Source: JAHJUB01 sp041653615 [NCBI: Candidatus Ratteibacteria bacterium] (lineage in GTDB: Bacteria; Ratteibacteria; UBA8468; MWAK01). Taken from it: a stretch of DNA of 64,000 nt. A model generated the notes under the pieces. It was not told where the DNA came from and searched no databases. It worked only from the letters and a program-made list of their open reading frames with translations. Both the position numbers and the translations under genes were made by a program. Shown in pieces: positions 40,516 through 51,190 of the stretch. The stretch spans positions 74,104 through 138,103 of the forward strand of contig JBAZEZ010000002.1 in assembly GCA_041653615.1 (NCBI GenBank), in the 5' to 3' direction. How positions within the stretch are numbered: the first letter of the stretch is position 1; each line of letters begins with the position of its first letter.

Positions 40516-41358
40516 GTGAAAAAACTGAAAATTCTGATAACGGGACACCGGGGAATGCTGGGTACCGACCTGATGGCATCCCTCATTCCTTCTTTTAACC
40601 CGATTGGCCTTGACCTGCCGGAATTTAATATTACGCAAAAAGAAAACACCCTTAACGCGATAACCGCCGTCCGACCGGACCTGGTTATCCACGCCGCCGC
40701 CTACACCGATGTAGATGGCTGCGAAAAGAGGCCGGAAAAAGCTTTCGCGGTCAATACCCAGGGAACGGCTAACGTGGTTGGCGCCTGCGCCGACTTGAAA
40801 ATACCTCTGGTGTATATTTCAACCGATTTTGTATTCGACGGCAAAAAAAAATCACCCTACCGGGAATACGACCCGACTAACCCGATACAGGTTTACGGCC
40901 GCTCCAAACTGGCCGGGGAATTTTACGTCAGCCGCCTGCTCAAAAAATTCTTTATCGTCCGCACTTCCTGGCTTTTCGGAAAGCACGGCAAGAGTTTTCC
41001 GACGGCTATTCTGGACCAGGCGAAAAAGGGAGGGGAACTTCGAGTCGTCACCGACCAGACCGGCTCGCCGACCCTGACGACTGATTTATGCCGGGGAATA
41101 ATAAAAATTATTTCCGAAGGCGAATACGGAATTTACCATGCCGCCAATCAGGGCGGTACTTCCTGGTTTGAGTTTGCAACCGCCATTTTAAGCGGGGCCG
41201 GAAAAAAGAACCTGATTCAACCGATTTATTCCAAAGAACTCAAGCGAGCGGCAACACGCCCCGCTTATTCCGTCTTGAAAAATTCAGTCCTGGAAAATTT
41301 CCTGAATTTTCAGATGCCGGACTGGCAGGATGCCCTGAAACGTTTTTTAACTAACTAA
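40516..41358 (+). CDS. rfbD: dTDP-4-dehydrorhamnose reductase
   Basis: 280 residues. ILITGHRGMLGTDLM, PDLVIHAAAYTDVDGCEKRPEKAFAVN, VYISTDFVFDGKKKSPYREYD, VYGRSKLAGE (Tyr-x3-Lys) and FGKHGKSFP give the RmlD pattern. It reduces the ketosugar to dTDP-L-rhamnose. Together with the upstream three genes it completes a rhamnose-type route. Only GTG or ATG 40516 is plausible; gap to the next gene is 15 bp. Confidence 0.93.
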   Translation: MKKLKILITGHRGMLGTDLMASLIPSFNPIGLDLPEFNITQKENTLNAITAVRPDLVIHAAAYTDVDGCEKRPEKAFAVNTQGTANVVGACADLKIPLVYISTDFVFDGKKKSPYREYDPTNPIQVYGRSKLAGEFYVSRLLKKFFIVRTSWLFGKHGKSFPTAILDQAKKGGELRVVTDQTGSPTLTTDLCRGIIKIISEGEYGIYHAANQGGTSWFEFATAILSGAGKKNLIQPIYSKELKRAATRPAYSVLKNSVLENFLNFQMPDWQDALKRFLTN

Positions 41359-41373
41359 TTAGGAGAGTGAACC

Positions 41374-42492
41374 ATGCGCGTTCCTTTGTTAGACCTTAAA
41401 GCCCAATACCAGACTATCAAAACCGAAATAGACGCCGCCATCCAAGAAGTGGTGGAAAGCCAGTATTTTATTATGGGTCCGGCCGTAGCGGAATTAGAAA
41501 CCCGGGTCGCCCAATACTGCGGATGCGCCCATGGTATCGGCGTCTCATCCGGAACCGATGCCCTGCTTGTTGCGCTAATGGCTTTAGGTGTTGGCGTCAA
41601 CGACGAAGTAATCGTCCCCGCCTATACCTTTTTTGCCACCGCCGGGTCGGTCTCCCGCCTGGGCGCAAAACCGGTTTTCGTGGACATGGAACCGGATACC
41701 TATAATCTAAACCCTGACGCAATTGAAAGGAGCATCACCGCCAAAACCAAAGCCGTCATCCCGGTACACCTCTTCGGCCAATGCGCCGACATGGACCCCA
41801 TCCTGTCCATCGCCCAAAAACATAATCTCCTGGTAATTGAGGACGCCGCCCAGGCAATCGGCGCAGTTTACCGGGATAAAAAAGCCGGAAGCATGGGAGA
41901 TGCCGGATGTCTTTCATTCTACCCGAGCAAAAATCTGGGCGGATTCGGCGACGGCGGCATGGTACTGACCAACAACGCTGACCTGGCCGAAAAAATCCGG
42001 GTTTTACGCGACCACGGTTCTAAACCAACATACCACCACAAAATCATCGGCGGTAATTTCCGGCTGGATGCTCTGCAAGCCGCGGTTTTAACGGTAAAAC
42101 TCAAACACCTGGATTCCTGGACTGCCGCCAGACAAAAAAACGCGGACGATTACGACGCCCTTTTCAAAGATGCCGGACTTGTACCGACTCGAATCAGAAT
42201 ACCGGTACGAAAACAAACCGGCCATATCTTTAACCAATACGTTATCCGCGCCGAACATCGGGATGCCCTTCAGACCTACCTGAAAGAAAAAGAAGTAAGC
42301 GCTGTAATATACTATCCGATCCCGTTGCACCTGCAGGAATGCTTCTCCGCTCTGGGATACAAGGAAGGAAATTATCCGGCCGCTGAAGAAGCGGCCCGGA
42401 CATCGCTTGCCCTGCCTATTTATCCGGAACTCACCCTGGAACAAAAAGAGTACGTGGTAAACTGCGTCCGCACGTTCTATGAAAATCATTGA
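41374..42492 (+). CDS. DegT/DnrJ/EryC1/StrS-family sugar aminotransferase
   Basis: 372 residues, PLP enzyme. RVPLLDLKAQYQ, GVSSGTDALLVALMALGVG, VPVHLFGQCADMDPI, and the PLP-binding Lys in SFYPSKNLGGFGDGGMV. It transfers an amino group to a keto nucleotide sugar. The next gene is a UDP-GlcNAc 6-dehydrogenase, so a WbpE-like role on a UDP-GlcNAcA derivative is possible, although the WbpB oxidoreductase and the acetyltransferase are missing here. SD AGGAGAG. Confidence 0.9.
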   Translation: MRVPLLDLKAQYQTIKTEIDAAIQEVVESQYFIMGPAVAELETRVAQYCGCAHGIGVSSGTDALLVALMALGVGVNDEVIVPAYTFFATAGSVSRLGAKPVFVDMEPDTYNLNPDAIERSITAKTKAVIPVHLFGQCADMDPILSIAQKHNLLVIEDAAQAIGAVYRDKKAGSMGDAGCLSFYPSKNLGGFGDGGMVLTNNADLAEKIRVLRDHGSKPTYHHKIIGGNFRLDALQAAVLTVKLKHLDSWTAARQKNADDYDALFKDAGLVPTRIRIPVRKQTGHIFNQYVIRAEHRDALQTYLKEKEVSAVIYYPIPLHLQECFSALGYKEGNYPAAEEAARTSLALPIYPELTLEQKEYVVNCVRTFYENH

Positions 42493-42518
42493 CCCACCAT
42501 CGGTTATCGTTGTATAAT
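42489..42518 (+). promoter_or_regulatory. Promoter directly before the UDP-GlcNAc dehydrogenase gene
   Basis: TTGACC (overlapping the DegT stop), 18-bp spacer, TATAAT at 42513-42518. The -10 box ends 6 bases before ATG 42525, so the transcript would be leaderless. Confidence 0.65.
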
Positions 42519-42524
42519 TACAAG

Positions 42525-43820
42525 ATGAGTCTACTGAAAAAGATACAGGGAAAAACCGCGACAATCGGTATTATCGGAATGGGCTATGTCGGATTGCCCT
42601 TAACTATCAATTTTTTAAGAGCCGGGTTCAAGGTTGTCGGTTTTGATTCCGACGCAAACAAAGTTAAAGCTCTTAACCGGGGCCAATCATATATCAAACA
42701 TATTCCGGCATCACTGTTAGCGCCCTACTCTTCCCGTTTTTCCGCCACCACCGATGCTTCCCGGCTTAAAGAACCGGACATTATTATTATCTGCGTACCG
42801 ACTCCCCTGACCGAAAACCGGGAACCGGACATGCGATACGTAGAAAAAGCGGCCCGGGATATTTCGCAAAACTTTAAAGGCCAAAAACTCATTTCCTTGG
42901 AATCCACAACTTATCCCGGCACAACCGAAGAACTGATTTTGCCCATCATGCAGAAAAACGGCCGGGTAATCGGAAAGGATTTTTACCTGGTATTTTCGCC
43001 GGAAAGGGAAGACCCGGGCAACAGCATCTTTTCCGTTAAAAATATCCCCAAGGTTGTGGGCGGTATAACCGGCGCCTGTTTAAAACACGGGGTTGCTCTC
43101 TACTCGCAAATAGTGGAAAGAGTTATTCCGGTCTCATCCACCCAGACGGCGGAATCAACCAAACTCCTGGAAAATATTTACCGCAGCGTGAATATCGCTC
43201 TGGTCAACGAAATGAAGATGCTCTTTGACAGAATGGGCATAAATATCTGGGAAGTGATTGAAGCGTCGAAAACCAAACCTTTCGGGTTTCAACCGTTTTA
43301 CCCGGGCCCGGGCCTTGGCGGGCACTGTATTCCGGTAGACCCTTTTTATCTTACCTGGAAAGCAAGGCAATACGATTTCGCAACCCGCTTTATCGAGTTG
43401 GCCGGAGAAATAAACACGTCAATGCCTTATTACGTAATATCGAAAACGATGGAGGCCCTCAATAAAAAAGGAAAGGGGCTCCACGGAGCAAAAGTACTGG
43501 TCCTGGGGGTTGCCTACAAAAAAGATATCGACGATTTAAGGGAATCTCCGGCCTTGAAGATTATCCGGCTCCTGCAGGAAAAAGGCGCGGTCGTAATCTA
43601 CAACGACCCGTACATTCCGGAAATAGGTAAGCTGCGGCATTACAAATTTTCGCTTATTTCGCAAAAACTGACCGCGAAACTTCTCAAAAGTACGGACATA
43701 ACCTTGATATTGACCAACCACACCGAATATGATTACGCCTTCATCGTCAAAAATGCCAGAATAGTCGTCGACACCAGAAATGCGGTGCCGAAACCGTACC
43801 CAAATGTTGTAAAAGCATAA
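42525..43820 (+). CDS. UDP-N-acetyl-D-glucosamine 6-dehydrogenase (WbpA-type)
   Basis: 431 residues. IGIIGMGYVGLPLTINFLRAGF (NAD site), ESTTYPGTTEELILP, FSPEREDPGN, and catalytic Cys in GGHCIPVDPFYLTWKAR; C-terminal VLGVAYKKDIDDLRESPALKI. The spacing fits UDP-GlcNAc rather than UDP-Glc dehydrogenases. A UDP-ManNAc dehydrogenase role is the main alternative. The start is ATG 42525, nine bases past a TATAAT box; the frame from 42489 would start before the -10 box. Confidence 0.9.
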   Translation: MSLLKKIQGKTATIGIIGMGYVGLPLTINFLRAGFKVVGFDSDANKVKALNRGQSYIKHIPASLLAPYSSRFSATTDASRLKEPDIIIICVPTPLTENREPDMRYVEKAARDISQNFKGQKLISLESTTYPGTTEELILPIMQKNGRVIGKDFYLVFSPEREDPGNSIFSVKNIPKVVGGITGACLKHGVALYSQIVERVIPVSSTQTAESTKLLENIYRSVNIALVNEMKMLFDRMGINIWEVIEASKTKPFGFQPFYPGPGLGGHCIPVDPFYLTWKARQYDFATRFIELAGEINTSMPYYVISKTMEALNKKGKGLHGAKVLVLGVAYKKDIDDLRESPALKIIRLLQEKGAVVIYNDPYIPEIGKLRHYKFSLISQKLTAKLLKSTDITLILTNHTEYDYAFIVKNARIVVDTRNAVPKPYPNVVKA

Positions 43821-43829
43821 AACAACTTT

Positions 43830-43900
43830 GTCATCCTGAGCCAAGATTGCGAAGGATATTATCCTTAACCACGAGATTCTTCGCTACGCTCAGAATGACA
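43830..43900 (-). repeat. GTCATTCTGAGC repeat, inverted copy
   Basis: In reverse complement it reads GTCATTCTGAGCGTAGCGAAG, with the GTCATCCTGAGC arm at the other end. Lies between the dehydrogenase gene and gmd. Confidence 0.8.
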
Positions 43901-43906
43901 TAATTT

Positions 43907-45949
<2,043 letters not shown>

Positions 45950-46002
45950 TTCCTGATTAAATTTAAAAAACAAAACGCAAGACAACCGGCTCAGAGATAA
46001 AA

Positions 46003-46365
46003 ATGGATAAAAAAGAATTGGAAAAATACCGCAAGGCGCTTGAAAAAGAACATGGGCGCATTTTAAAAAGTCTTTCCGATTTAGAAGACAACGGGCTCTT
46101 GAACGCGGAAAGAAATTCCGACTTGGGCGGAATTACCACCCATCCGGCCGACCTGGGCACCGATAATTTCGAGCGGGATTTAAACCTGGGCCTAATTACC
46201 GAAGAAAATTCTTCCCTAAGAGAGGTGGAAGAGGCCCTGTCCAGAATCACTAAAGGAAGTTATGGGAAGTGCGAAAAATGCGGCGCGAAAATCGAAATCA
46301 AGCGCCTGACCGCCGTACCTCAAGCCAGGCACTGTTTCGGATGCCAGGCAAAAATGGAGTTTTAA
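46003..46365 (+). CDS. DksA/TraR-family zinc-finger protein
   Basis: 120 residues. N-terminal coiled helix (MDKKELEKYRKALEKEHGRIL), a central DNFERDLNLGLITEENSSLREVEEAL, and a C-terminal C4 zinc finger CEKCGAKIEIKRLTAVPQARHCFGC. Such proteins bind the RNA polymerase secondary channel or DNA; the DksA acidic tip is not clearly conserved. The gene is 22 bp before lspA and probably co-transcribed with it. Confidence 0.9.
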   Translation: MDKKELEKYRKALEKEHGRILKSLSDLEDNGLLNAERNSDLGGITTHPADLGTDNFERDLNLGLITEENSSLREVEEALSRITKGSYGKCEKCGAKIEIKRLTAVPQARHCFGCQAKMEF

Positions 46366-46387
46366 GAGCGGTTGCCGTACAATCCCT

Positions 46388-46852
46388 ATGTCTGTGCCAC
46401 GCCAATCACTGCGGTTATCTTTCCGTTGGGCAATTTTAATTTTATTCTGCGACCAGGCAACCAAATTCTGGGGGGGGAAGTTTCTGCACCCCCAGATTAT
46501 CATCCCCGGAATTTTAAAACTCACTCCTTTCTACAACTCCGGTTTCTTTTTTGGTTACTGGCACCCTAAATATCTCAAGGTTATTACCGCCGCATTATCC
46601 TGCCTGGTAATCTACGTCACGATTGACCTGTGGAAAAAGAGCCGGGGGAAAAACGGCCTTTTAGCGACAGGCATCGGCCTGGTCTGGGGCGGCATGCTTG
46701 GAAATCTCTTAGACCGCCTTACCACGGGAAGCGTTTTTGATTTTATCCTACTCTGGCGCATACCAACTTTCAACCTGGCCGATACCGCCTTAACCATCGG
46801 CGCCTCACTCATCATCGCCAACATTTTGTTTTGCGAAAAAGAGAAGAAATGA
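46388..46852 (+). CDS. lspA: lipoprotein signal peptidase
   Basis: 154 residues, four membrane helices. FCDQATKFW, FYNSGFFFGYW, GNLLDRLTTGSVFDFILLW (catalytic Asp region) and FNLADTALTIGASLII (second catalytic Asp) are the family blocks. It cleaves the signal peptide of diacylated prolipoproteins. Paired with lgt, the preceding enzyme of the same pathway, though the fold-back element lies between them. Confidence 0.94.
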   Translation: MSVPRQSLRLSFRWAILILFCDQATKFWGGKFLHPQIIIPGILKLTPFYNSGFFFGYWHPKYLKVITAALSCLVIYVTIDLWKKSRGKNGLLATGIGLVWGGMLGNLLDRLTTGSVFDFILLWRIPTFNLADTALTIGASLIIANILFCEKEKK

Positions 46853-46889
46853 AGTAAAATAAAGATTTGCAACAAACCATTGTCACAAA

Positions 46890-47068
46890 AACGAGGGTGT
46901 TCGGTGAGCAAAACTTGCGTAGCGACAGAGACAAAACAAGCAAAATGAGGAGGTGAGTATCCGGGCTCGCTCTAATTTTGAGCGAGAACACGGAGAGCCT
47001 CACCTCCGAATTTCGTAGTTTTATCTGCCGCGTAGCACAATGTTTGCGAAACGAATACCGGAGAGTAT
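46890..47068 (+). repeat. Fold-back structured element, copy 2
   Basis: 179 bp, aligned end to end with 16181-16356. Stems: CTCGCTC/GAGCGAG (46966-46972 with 46980-46986), TCCG/CGGA (46960-46963 with 46991-46994), GGAGGTGAG/CTCACCTCC (46949-46957 with 46999-47007) and AAAAC/GTTTT (46933-46937 with 47018-47022). Each stem differs from copy 1 by paired changes. It runs up to the lgt start codon. Confidence 0.9.
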
Positions 47069-47801
47069 GCACCCGATACTTTTTGAAATTAGGGGTTTTG
47101 CGGTTTACACTTACGGCCTGTTTGTGGCGAGCGGTATCGCCTTCGCCTTCCTCTTGGGTCTGCGCCGTTCCAAGAAACTGGGCATTCCGGAACAGGTTAT
47201 TTATAACCTTATCTTTCTGGCCATTCTGGTCGGCATCATCGGAGCCCGGCTTATTCACGTCACGGCTGAATGGTCATACTATCAACACCACTTCTGGGAG
47301 ATTTTTCTACTGCGACGGGGCGGCCTGGCAATTCAAGGCGGACTGCTCTTCGGGCTGGCCGGCGGCGTGTGGTATTTGCGCCGAAAAAAAATTGCCGCCC
47401 GCCCGGTCCTGGACAGTTTCCTCCTTTTCCTCCCGCTGGGCCAGGCAATCGGCCGGCTCGGCTGTTTCTTCAACGGCTGCTGTTACGGTAAAGCCTCAAG
47501 CCTTCCCTGGGCCGTAAAATTTCCTTTTCTGACCTGTCGCGTCCATCCAACCGAAATATACTATGTTCTGGCGGACGCCGCGCTCTTCTTTATCCTTTAC
47601 ATTTTCAGCCGCGCCAAAACAAAACCCGGCGAATTAACCGCCTGGTACCTTATTTTGTACGGTTTTACCCGGTCGGCAGTGGACAGCTTGCGCGGTGACT
47701 TGCTTCCGGGTTTTCTGGGACTTTACACCACGCAGTGGTATGCCCTTATATTTGCGCTCATCGGAATCGTCACCCTGTTTAAATGCAGACAACACCCATG
47801 A
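47067..47801 (+). CDS. lgt: phosphatidylglycerol--prolipoprotein diacylglyceryl transferase
   Basis: 244 residues, about seven membrane helices. Starts MHPILFEIRGFAVYTYGLFVA; GARLIHV, GGLAIQGGLLFG and the signature GQAIGRLGCFFNGCCYGKA follow. It attaches diacylglycerol to the lipobox cysteine, before LspA acts. ATG 47067 matches the family N-terminus and overlaps the last two bases of the fold-back element, whose CCGGAGAG may act as a close SD. An in-frame ATG at 47040 lies wholly in the element. ATGA overlap with lysC. Confidence 0.94.
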   Translation: MHPILFEIRGFAVYTYGLFVASGIAFAFLLGLRRSKKLGIPEQVIYNLIFLAILVGIIGARLIHVTAEWSYYQHHFWEIFLLRRGGLAIQGGLLFGLAGGVWYLRRKKIAARPVLDSFLLFLPLGQAIGRLGCFFNGCCYGKASSLPWAVKFPFLTCRVHPTEIYYVLADAALFFILYIFSRAKTKPGELTAWYLILYGFTRSAVDSLRGDLLPGFLGLYTTQWYALIFALIGIVTLFKCRQHP

Positions 47802-49027
47802 CGATAATTGTTCAGAAATTTGGCGGTTCTTCTTTATCCAGCATTGAAAAAATTACTCAAGTCGCGGAAAAAATTAAAAACCGGCTGGAGTCAAAAACCA
47901 GAATTGCGGTTGTGGTGTCGGCGATGGGCAATAATACCGATAAGCTCATTGCGCTGGCGTCTAAAATCGGCAACCTTGTCCCCGGACCGGAGATGGACCT
48001 GCTTCTTTCCACCGGAGAAATGGTTTCGGCCGGTCTTTTGGCTATGGCTCTTCAAAACATAGGCGTGCCCAGCCGCACATTTACCGGCCGGGAAGCAGGC
48101 ATCATAACCGATACCACCCACACTAAAGCGCGAATCAGATTTTTAAAAACTTCCCGGATAAAGGAAGCCCTGGAAAAAAATATAGTTGCGGTGGTAACCG
48201 GCTTTCAAGGTGTAACCGAGGAGGACCGGACAACCACCCTGGGAAGAGGCGGCAGCGACCTCTCCGCGGTTGCCCTGGCTAAAAGTCTAGGAGCCGCTGC
48301 CTGCGAAATATATACCGACGTACCCGGAATATTTACCGCCGACCCGAGGATAGAACCGAAGAGCCGTCTCATCCCGCTCATTTCCTACGAGGAAGCGCTG
48401 GAGATGGCTTCCGCGGGAGCGGCCGTAATGCAGGCACGGGCGGTTGAGTTCGGGCAGAAACATAAAGTACCTATTCTGGTAAAATCAACTTTTCAGGAAG
48501 GGAAGGGAACGATGATTACGGAGAAAACGAAAAAAAGAACAAAAAACAGCCTGGAAGAACCGTTAATTTCAGCAGTCACCGGAACCGACCAGGAAGCCAA
48601 ATTATCCATCTTCGGCGTACCGGACCGGCCCGGGATAGCGGCCCGCATATTTACCGCGGTAGCCGAACAAAAAATTAACGTAGATATGATTATTCAAAAC
48701 GTAAGCAAGAAGGGGAAAACCGACCTCTCTTTTACCGTCCCCTCGGGAGACTTGGAAACCGCCCGGAAAATTATCCGGGAAATCGCGAACGAGATCGGAG
48801 CGGAAACCACCAGCGACCATAACATCGCCAAAATCTCCATCATCGGCATCGGAATGCAGAGTCACCCGGGCGTAGCCGCCAAGATGTTTTCGGTCTTAAG
48901 TCAGGCGGGAATCAATATTGAAATGATCAGCACATCGGAGATTAAGATATCCTGCGTTATCCACAAAAAGGAACATCAGGAAGCGGTCCGCAGCCTGCAT
49001 AAAGCATTCGGGCTGGGAAAAACGTAA
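47798..49027 (+). CDS. lysC: aspartate kinase
   Basis: 409 residues. MTIIVQKFGGSSLSS at the start, LSTGEMVSAGLLAMAL, TTLGRGGSDLSAVALA and YTDVPGIFTADPRI in the kinase domain; two ACT domains after residue 265 (LSIFGVPDRPGIAARIF and ISIIGIGMQSHPGVAAKMF). It phosphorylates aspartate for Lys/Thr/Met synthesis, and the ACT pair implies feedback control. ATG 47798 overlaps the lgt stop (ATGA). Confidence 0.95.
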   Translation: MTIIVQKFGGSSLSSIEKITQVAEKIKNRLESKTRIAVVVSAMGNNTDKLIALASKIGNLVPGPEMDLLLSTGEMVSAGLLAMALQNIGVPSRTFTGREAGIITDTTHTKARIRFLKTSRIKEALEKNIVAVVTGFQGVTEEDRTTTLGRGGSDLSAVALAKSLGAAACEIYTDVPGIFTADPRIEPKSRLIPLISYEEALEMASAGAAVMQARAVEFGQKHKVPILVKSTFQEGKGTMITEKTKKRTKNSLEEPLISAVTGTDQEAKLSIFGVPDRPGIAARIFTAVAEQKINVDMIIQNVSKKGKTDLSFTVPSGDLETARKIIREIANEIGAETTSDHNIAKISIIGIGMQSHPGVAAKMFSVLSQAGINIEMISTSEIKISCVIHKKEHQEAVRSLHKAFGLGKT

Positions 49028-49034
49028 CTTTTTT

Positions 49035-49142
49035 GGACGCAGATTACCGCAGATACAGATTAAAGATTGCTCTAAAGAAGTACCTTGAAATTATCTTTAA
49101 TCATTAATTTTTATCCCGTAGTTTCTGCGTACATCTGCGTCC
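49035..49142 (+). repeat. GGACGCAGATTACCGC MITE-like repeat, copy 3
   Basis: 108 bp with the same ends and internal words as 35271-35379. Sits between convergent lysC and obgE. Confidence 0.85.
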
Positions 49143-49152
49143 TGTTAAGTTT

Positions 49153-50133
49153 TTATTTGCGCAGGATTTCAGCAGTGGCGTAAAGCAGCGGTTTTAAACC
49201 GTTACGAAGCATAGCCGAAATCGGAAATACCTGCTTGCCGAGTCTCCCCATCTCTTTCTGGAAAACGGTTAGCTTTTCTTTTGTTTCCGGCAAATCAATT
49301 TTATTGGCAACAATAATTTCCGGTTTCTCAGCCAAACCACAACCATACCCCACCAATTCTTCGCGAATTTTCCAATACCTTCCAACCGGGTCCGATTCGG
49401 AAAGGTCAACCAGATGTAAGATTACCCGGGTTCTTTCAATATGGCGCAGAAAACGGTCACCCAAACCTTTTCCTTTGTGAGCGCCCTCAATCAGCCCCGG
49501 GATATCCGCCGCCGTAAAACTATAACCGTCTTCCAGAAGCACCAGGCCCAGGCATGGCTCCAGGGTGGTAAAAGGATAAGGCGCAATTTTGGGTTTACTT
49601 CGGGAAATTACGGAAAGCAGCGTTGATTTTCCGCTGTTGGGATAGCCAACCAGTCCGGCGTCGGCAATCAACTTAAGTTCCAAAACAAGATGCGCTTCTT
49701 CGCTGGGGGTTCCCTTTTTGGCAAACCTGGGAGTTTGCATGGTTGCGGTGGAAAAATGGTCGTTTCCAAAACCCCCTTTACCTCCCTTTGCCACGATAAC
49801 TTCCTGCCCCGGTTTCTTCAGGTCGGCAATGATGGTACCGTCTTGATTCTTAACCACCGTTCCCGGCGGAACCATTATTACAAGGTTCTCACCATCCGAA
49901 CCTGTTCTTTGACTCTTCTGTCCGTTTCCCCCGGGCTGGGCACGAAAATGGTGCCGGTAACGAAAATCAATCAGGGTGTTCACGGAAGCATCACTCCGGA
50001 TAATAACCGAACCACCGTCGCCGCCGTCGCCGCCGGAAGGTCCGCCGCGGGGAACATATTTTTCGCGACGGAACGCCACCGCCCCGTCGCCACCCTTGCC
50101 GGAAAAAACAAAAATGTCAACGTAATCAATCAT
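49153..50133 (-). CDS. obgE: GTPase ObgE/CgtA
   Basis: 326 residues. Gly-rich Obg fold at the N-terminus (VFSGKGGDGAVAFRREKYVPRGGPSGGDGG), then the G domain: GYPNSGKSTLLSVIS (G1), DIPGLIEGAHKGKGLG (G3) and ANKIDLPE (G4). It acts in 50S ribosome assembly and stringent signalling. The C-terminal OCT domain of Bacillus-type Obg is absent, as in many Gram-negatives. Usual partners rplU-rpmA are at 26.9 kb (rpmA) or not seen. Confidence 0.96.
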   Translation of the reverse strand: MIDYVDIFVFSGKGGDGAVAFRREKYVPRGGPSGGDGGDGGSVIIRSDASVNTLIDFRYRHHFRAQPGGNGQKSQRTGSDGENLVIMVPPGTVVKNQDGTIIADLKKPGQEVIVAKGGKGGFGNDHFSTATMQTPRFAKKGTPSEEAHLVLELKLIADAGLVGYPNSGKSTLLSVISRSKPKIAPYPFTTLEPCLGLVLLEDGYSFTAADIPGLIEGAHKGKGLGDRFLRHIERTRVILHLVDLSESDPVGRYWKIREELVGYGCGLAEKPEIIVANKIDLPETKEKLTVFQKEMGRLGKQVFPISAMLRNGLKPLLYATAEILRK

Positions 50134-50137
50134 AATA

Positions 50138-50190
50138 AAAGCCGTGAACGGTAAATGGTAAACAGCGAATGGTAACTGCTAAATAATTCA
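50138..50190 (+). repeat. GTGAACGGTAAATGGTAAA simple repeat
   Basis: Imperfect tandem units GTGAACGGTAAATGG, TAAACAGCGAATGG and TAACTGCTAAAT between the NlpC/P60 gene and obgE. A similar low-complexity word is common in environmental genomes. Confidence 0.5.
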
Positions 50191-50197
50191 CAATTTA

Positions 50198-51100
50198 CTA
50201 ATTTTTGGAATCGGTTAAGATACGGCGGGCGCCTAGACAGCGGCTTTTCAGGTAGGAAGACGACTCGAAACTGTCAACGATTACACGATGGGCGGCGCGG
50301 CTGGCGTGCAGAATCAAACCGTTGCCCAAATAGATGGCCACGTGTGACACAGACCGACTGGTCTTCGTCTTGGCAAAAAAGAGCAAATCACCGGGTGAAA
50401 CCTCCGCGATGGGAACCGGTGTGCCTTCCAAAAACTGGGTCCGGGCTGTCCGGGGAAGATCGACTCCGACGGCACCAAAAGCCTTCTTAACCAAACCGGA
50501 ACAGTCAATTCCTAAATTGCTGAATCCACCCAGACGGTACGGTACATCCAAGAAGGAGAACGCCCGGTCCAGAAGTTCCGCCGCAACGCCTTCCACTGAA
50601 ATTCCTTTGGGCAACCTGGATTTCGTACCTTCATCCGGTACATTATTGGCAACTTCCAACCTGGGCTCTGTTACCTCGGGCACGCGAACCCGGTCAACCT
50701 TAACCAGGAGTCGGCTATTAATCTTAAGCCGATTATCCGAAACATTCTGATTGAGGCGTTTCAGTTCCGTAAGCGTAATTCCATACTTACGGGCAACCTT
50801 GGATAAGGTATCCCCGTTATGAATCCGGTGATATGTCTTTTTGGTGCTGTAAACCGAACCGACCTCAGATGCTTTACTCTCTTCGTCTTCCGTACTGCTG
50901 ACTATCAGTTTCTGGCCCGTATTAATAAGGTTGCCGGAAAGGTTATTAAGCCGTTTTAAATCCGAAATAGAAATATTATGATTTTTAGCGATACGGTAAA
51001 GGCTTTCCCCTTTAGCGACGATGTACTCCTGTTGGGCATAAAGCAAAACCGGCAGAAGGAACAGAAAGGTTGAAATCAAAAGTAATTTTAAATATTTCAT
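50198..51100 (-). CDS. LysM/NlpC-P60 peptidoglycan hydrolase
   Basis: 300 residues. Signal peptide (MKYLKLLLISTFLFLLPVLLYA), LysM repeat 1 (YIVAKGESLYRIAKNHNISISDLKRLN), LysM repeat 2 (HRIHNGDTLSKVARKYGITLTELKRLN), then an NlpC/P60 domain with catalytic Cys in GIDCSGLVKKAFG, His in VSHVAIYLGNGL, and the third polar residue region LILHASRAAHRV. It cleaves peptide cross-links in the wall. Between fabH and obgE, all on minus. Confidence 0.94.
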   Translation of the reverse strand: MKYLKLLLISTFLFLLPVLLYAQQEYIVAKGESLYRIAKNHNISISDLKRLNNLSGNLINTGQKLIVSSTEDEESKASEVGSVYSTKKTYHRIHNGDTLSKVARKYGITLTELKRLNQNVSDNRLKINSRLLVKVDRVRVPEVTEPRLEVANNVPDEGTKSRLPKGISVEGVAAELLDRAFSFLDVPYRLGGFSNLGIDCSGLVKKAFGAVGVDLPRTARTQFLEGTPVPIAEVSPGDLLFFAKTKTSRSVSHVAIYLGNGLILHASRAAHRVIVDSFESSSYLKSRCLGARRILTDSKN

Positions 51101-51190
51101 CTTTTTATACCGTTCCCGCCGGTAATGATCGGGAATCCATTTACGTACGTTTTCTTTATTGTATCTTCGAACTCTGTCATTGTCAAATGG

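Noticed and set aside
47040-47066. Upstream ATG for lgt at 47040
   Set aside because: Lies inside the fold-back element; the family N-terminus MHPILFEI begins at 47067.
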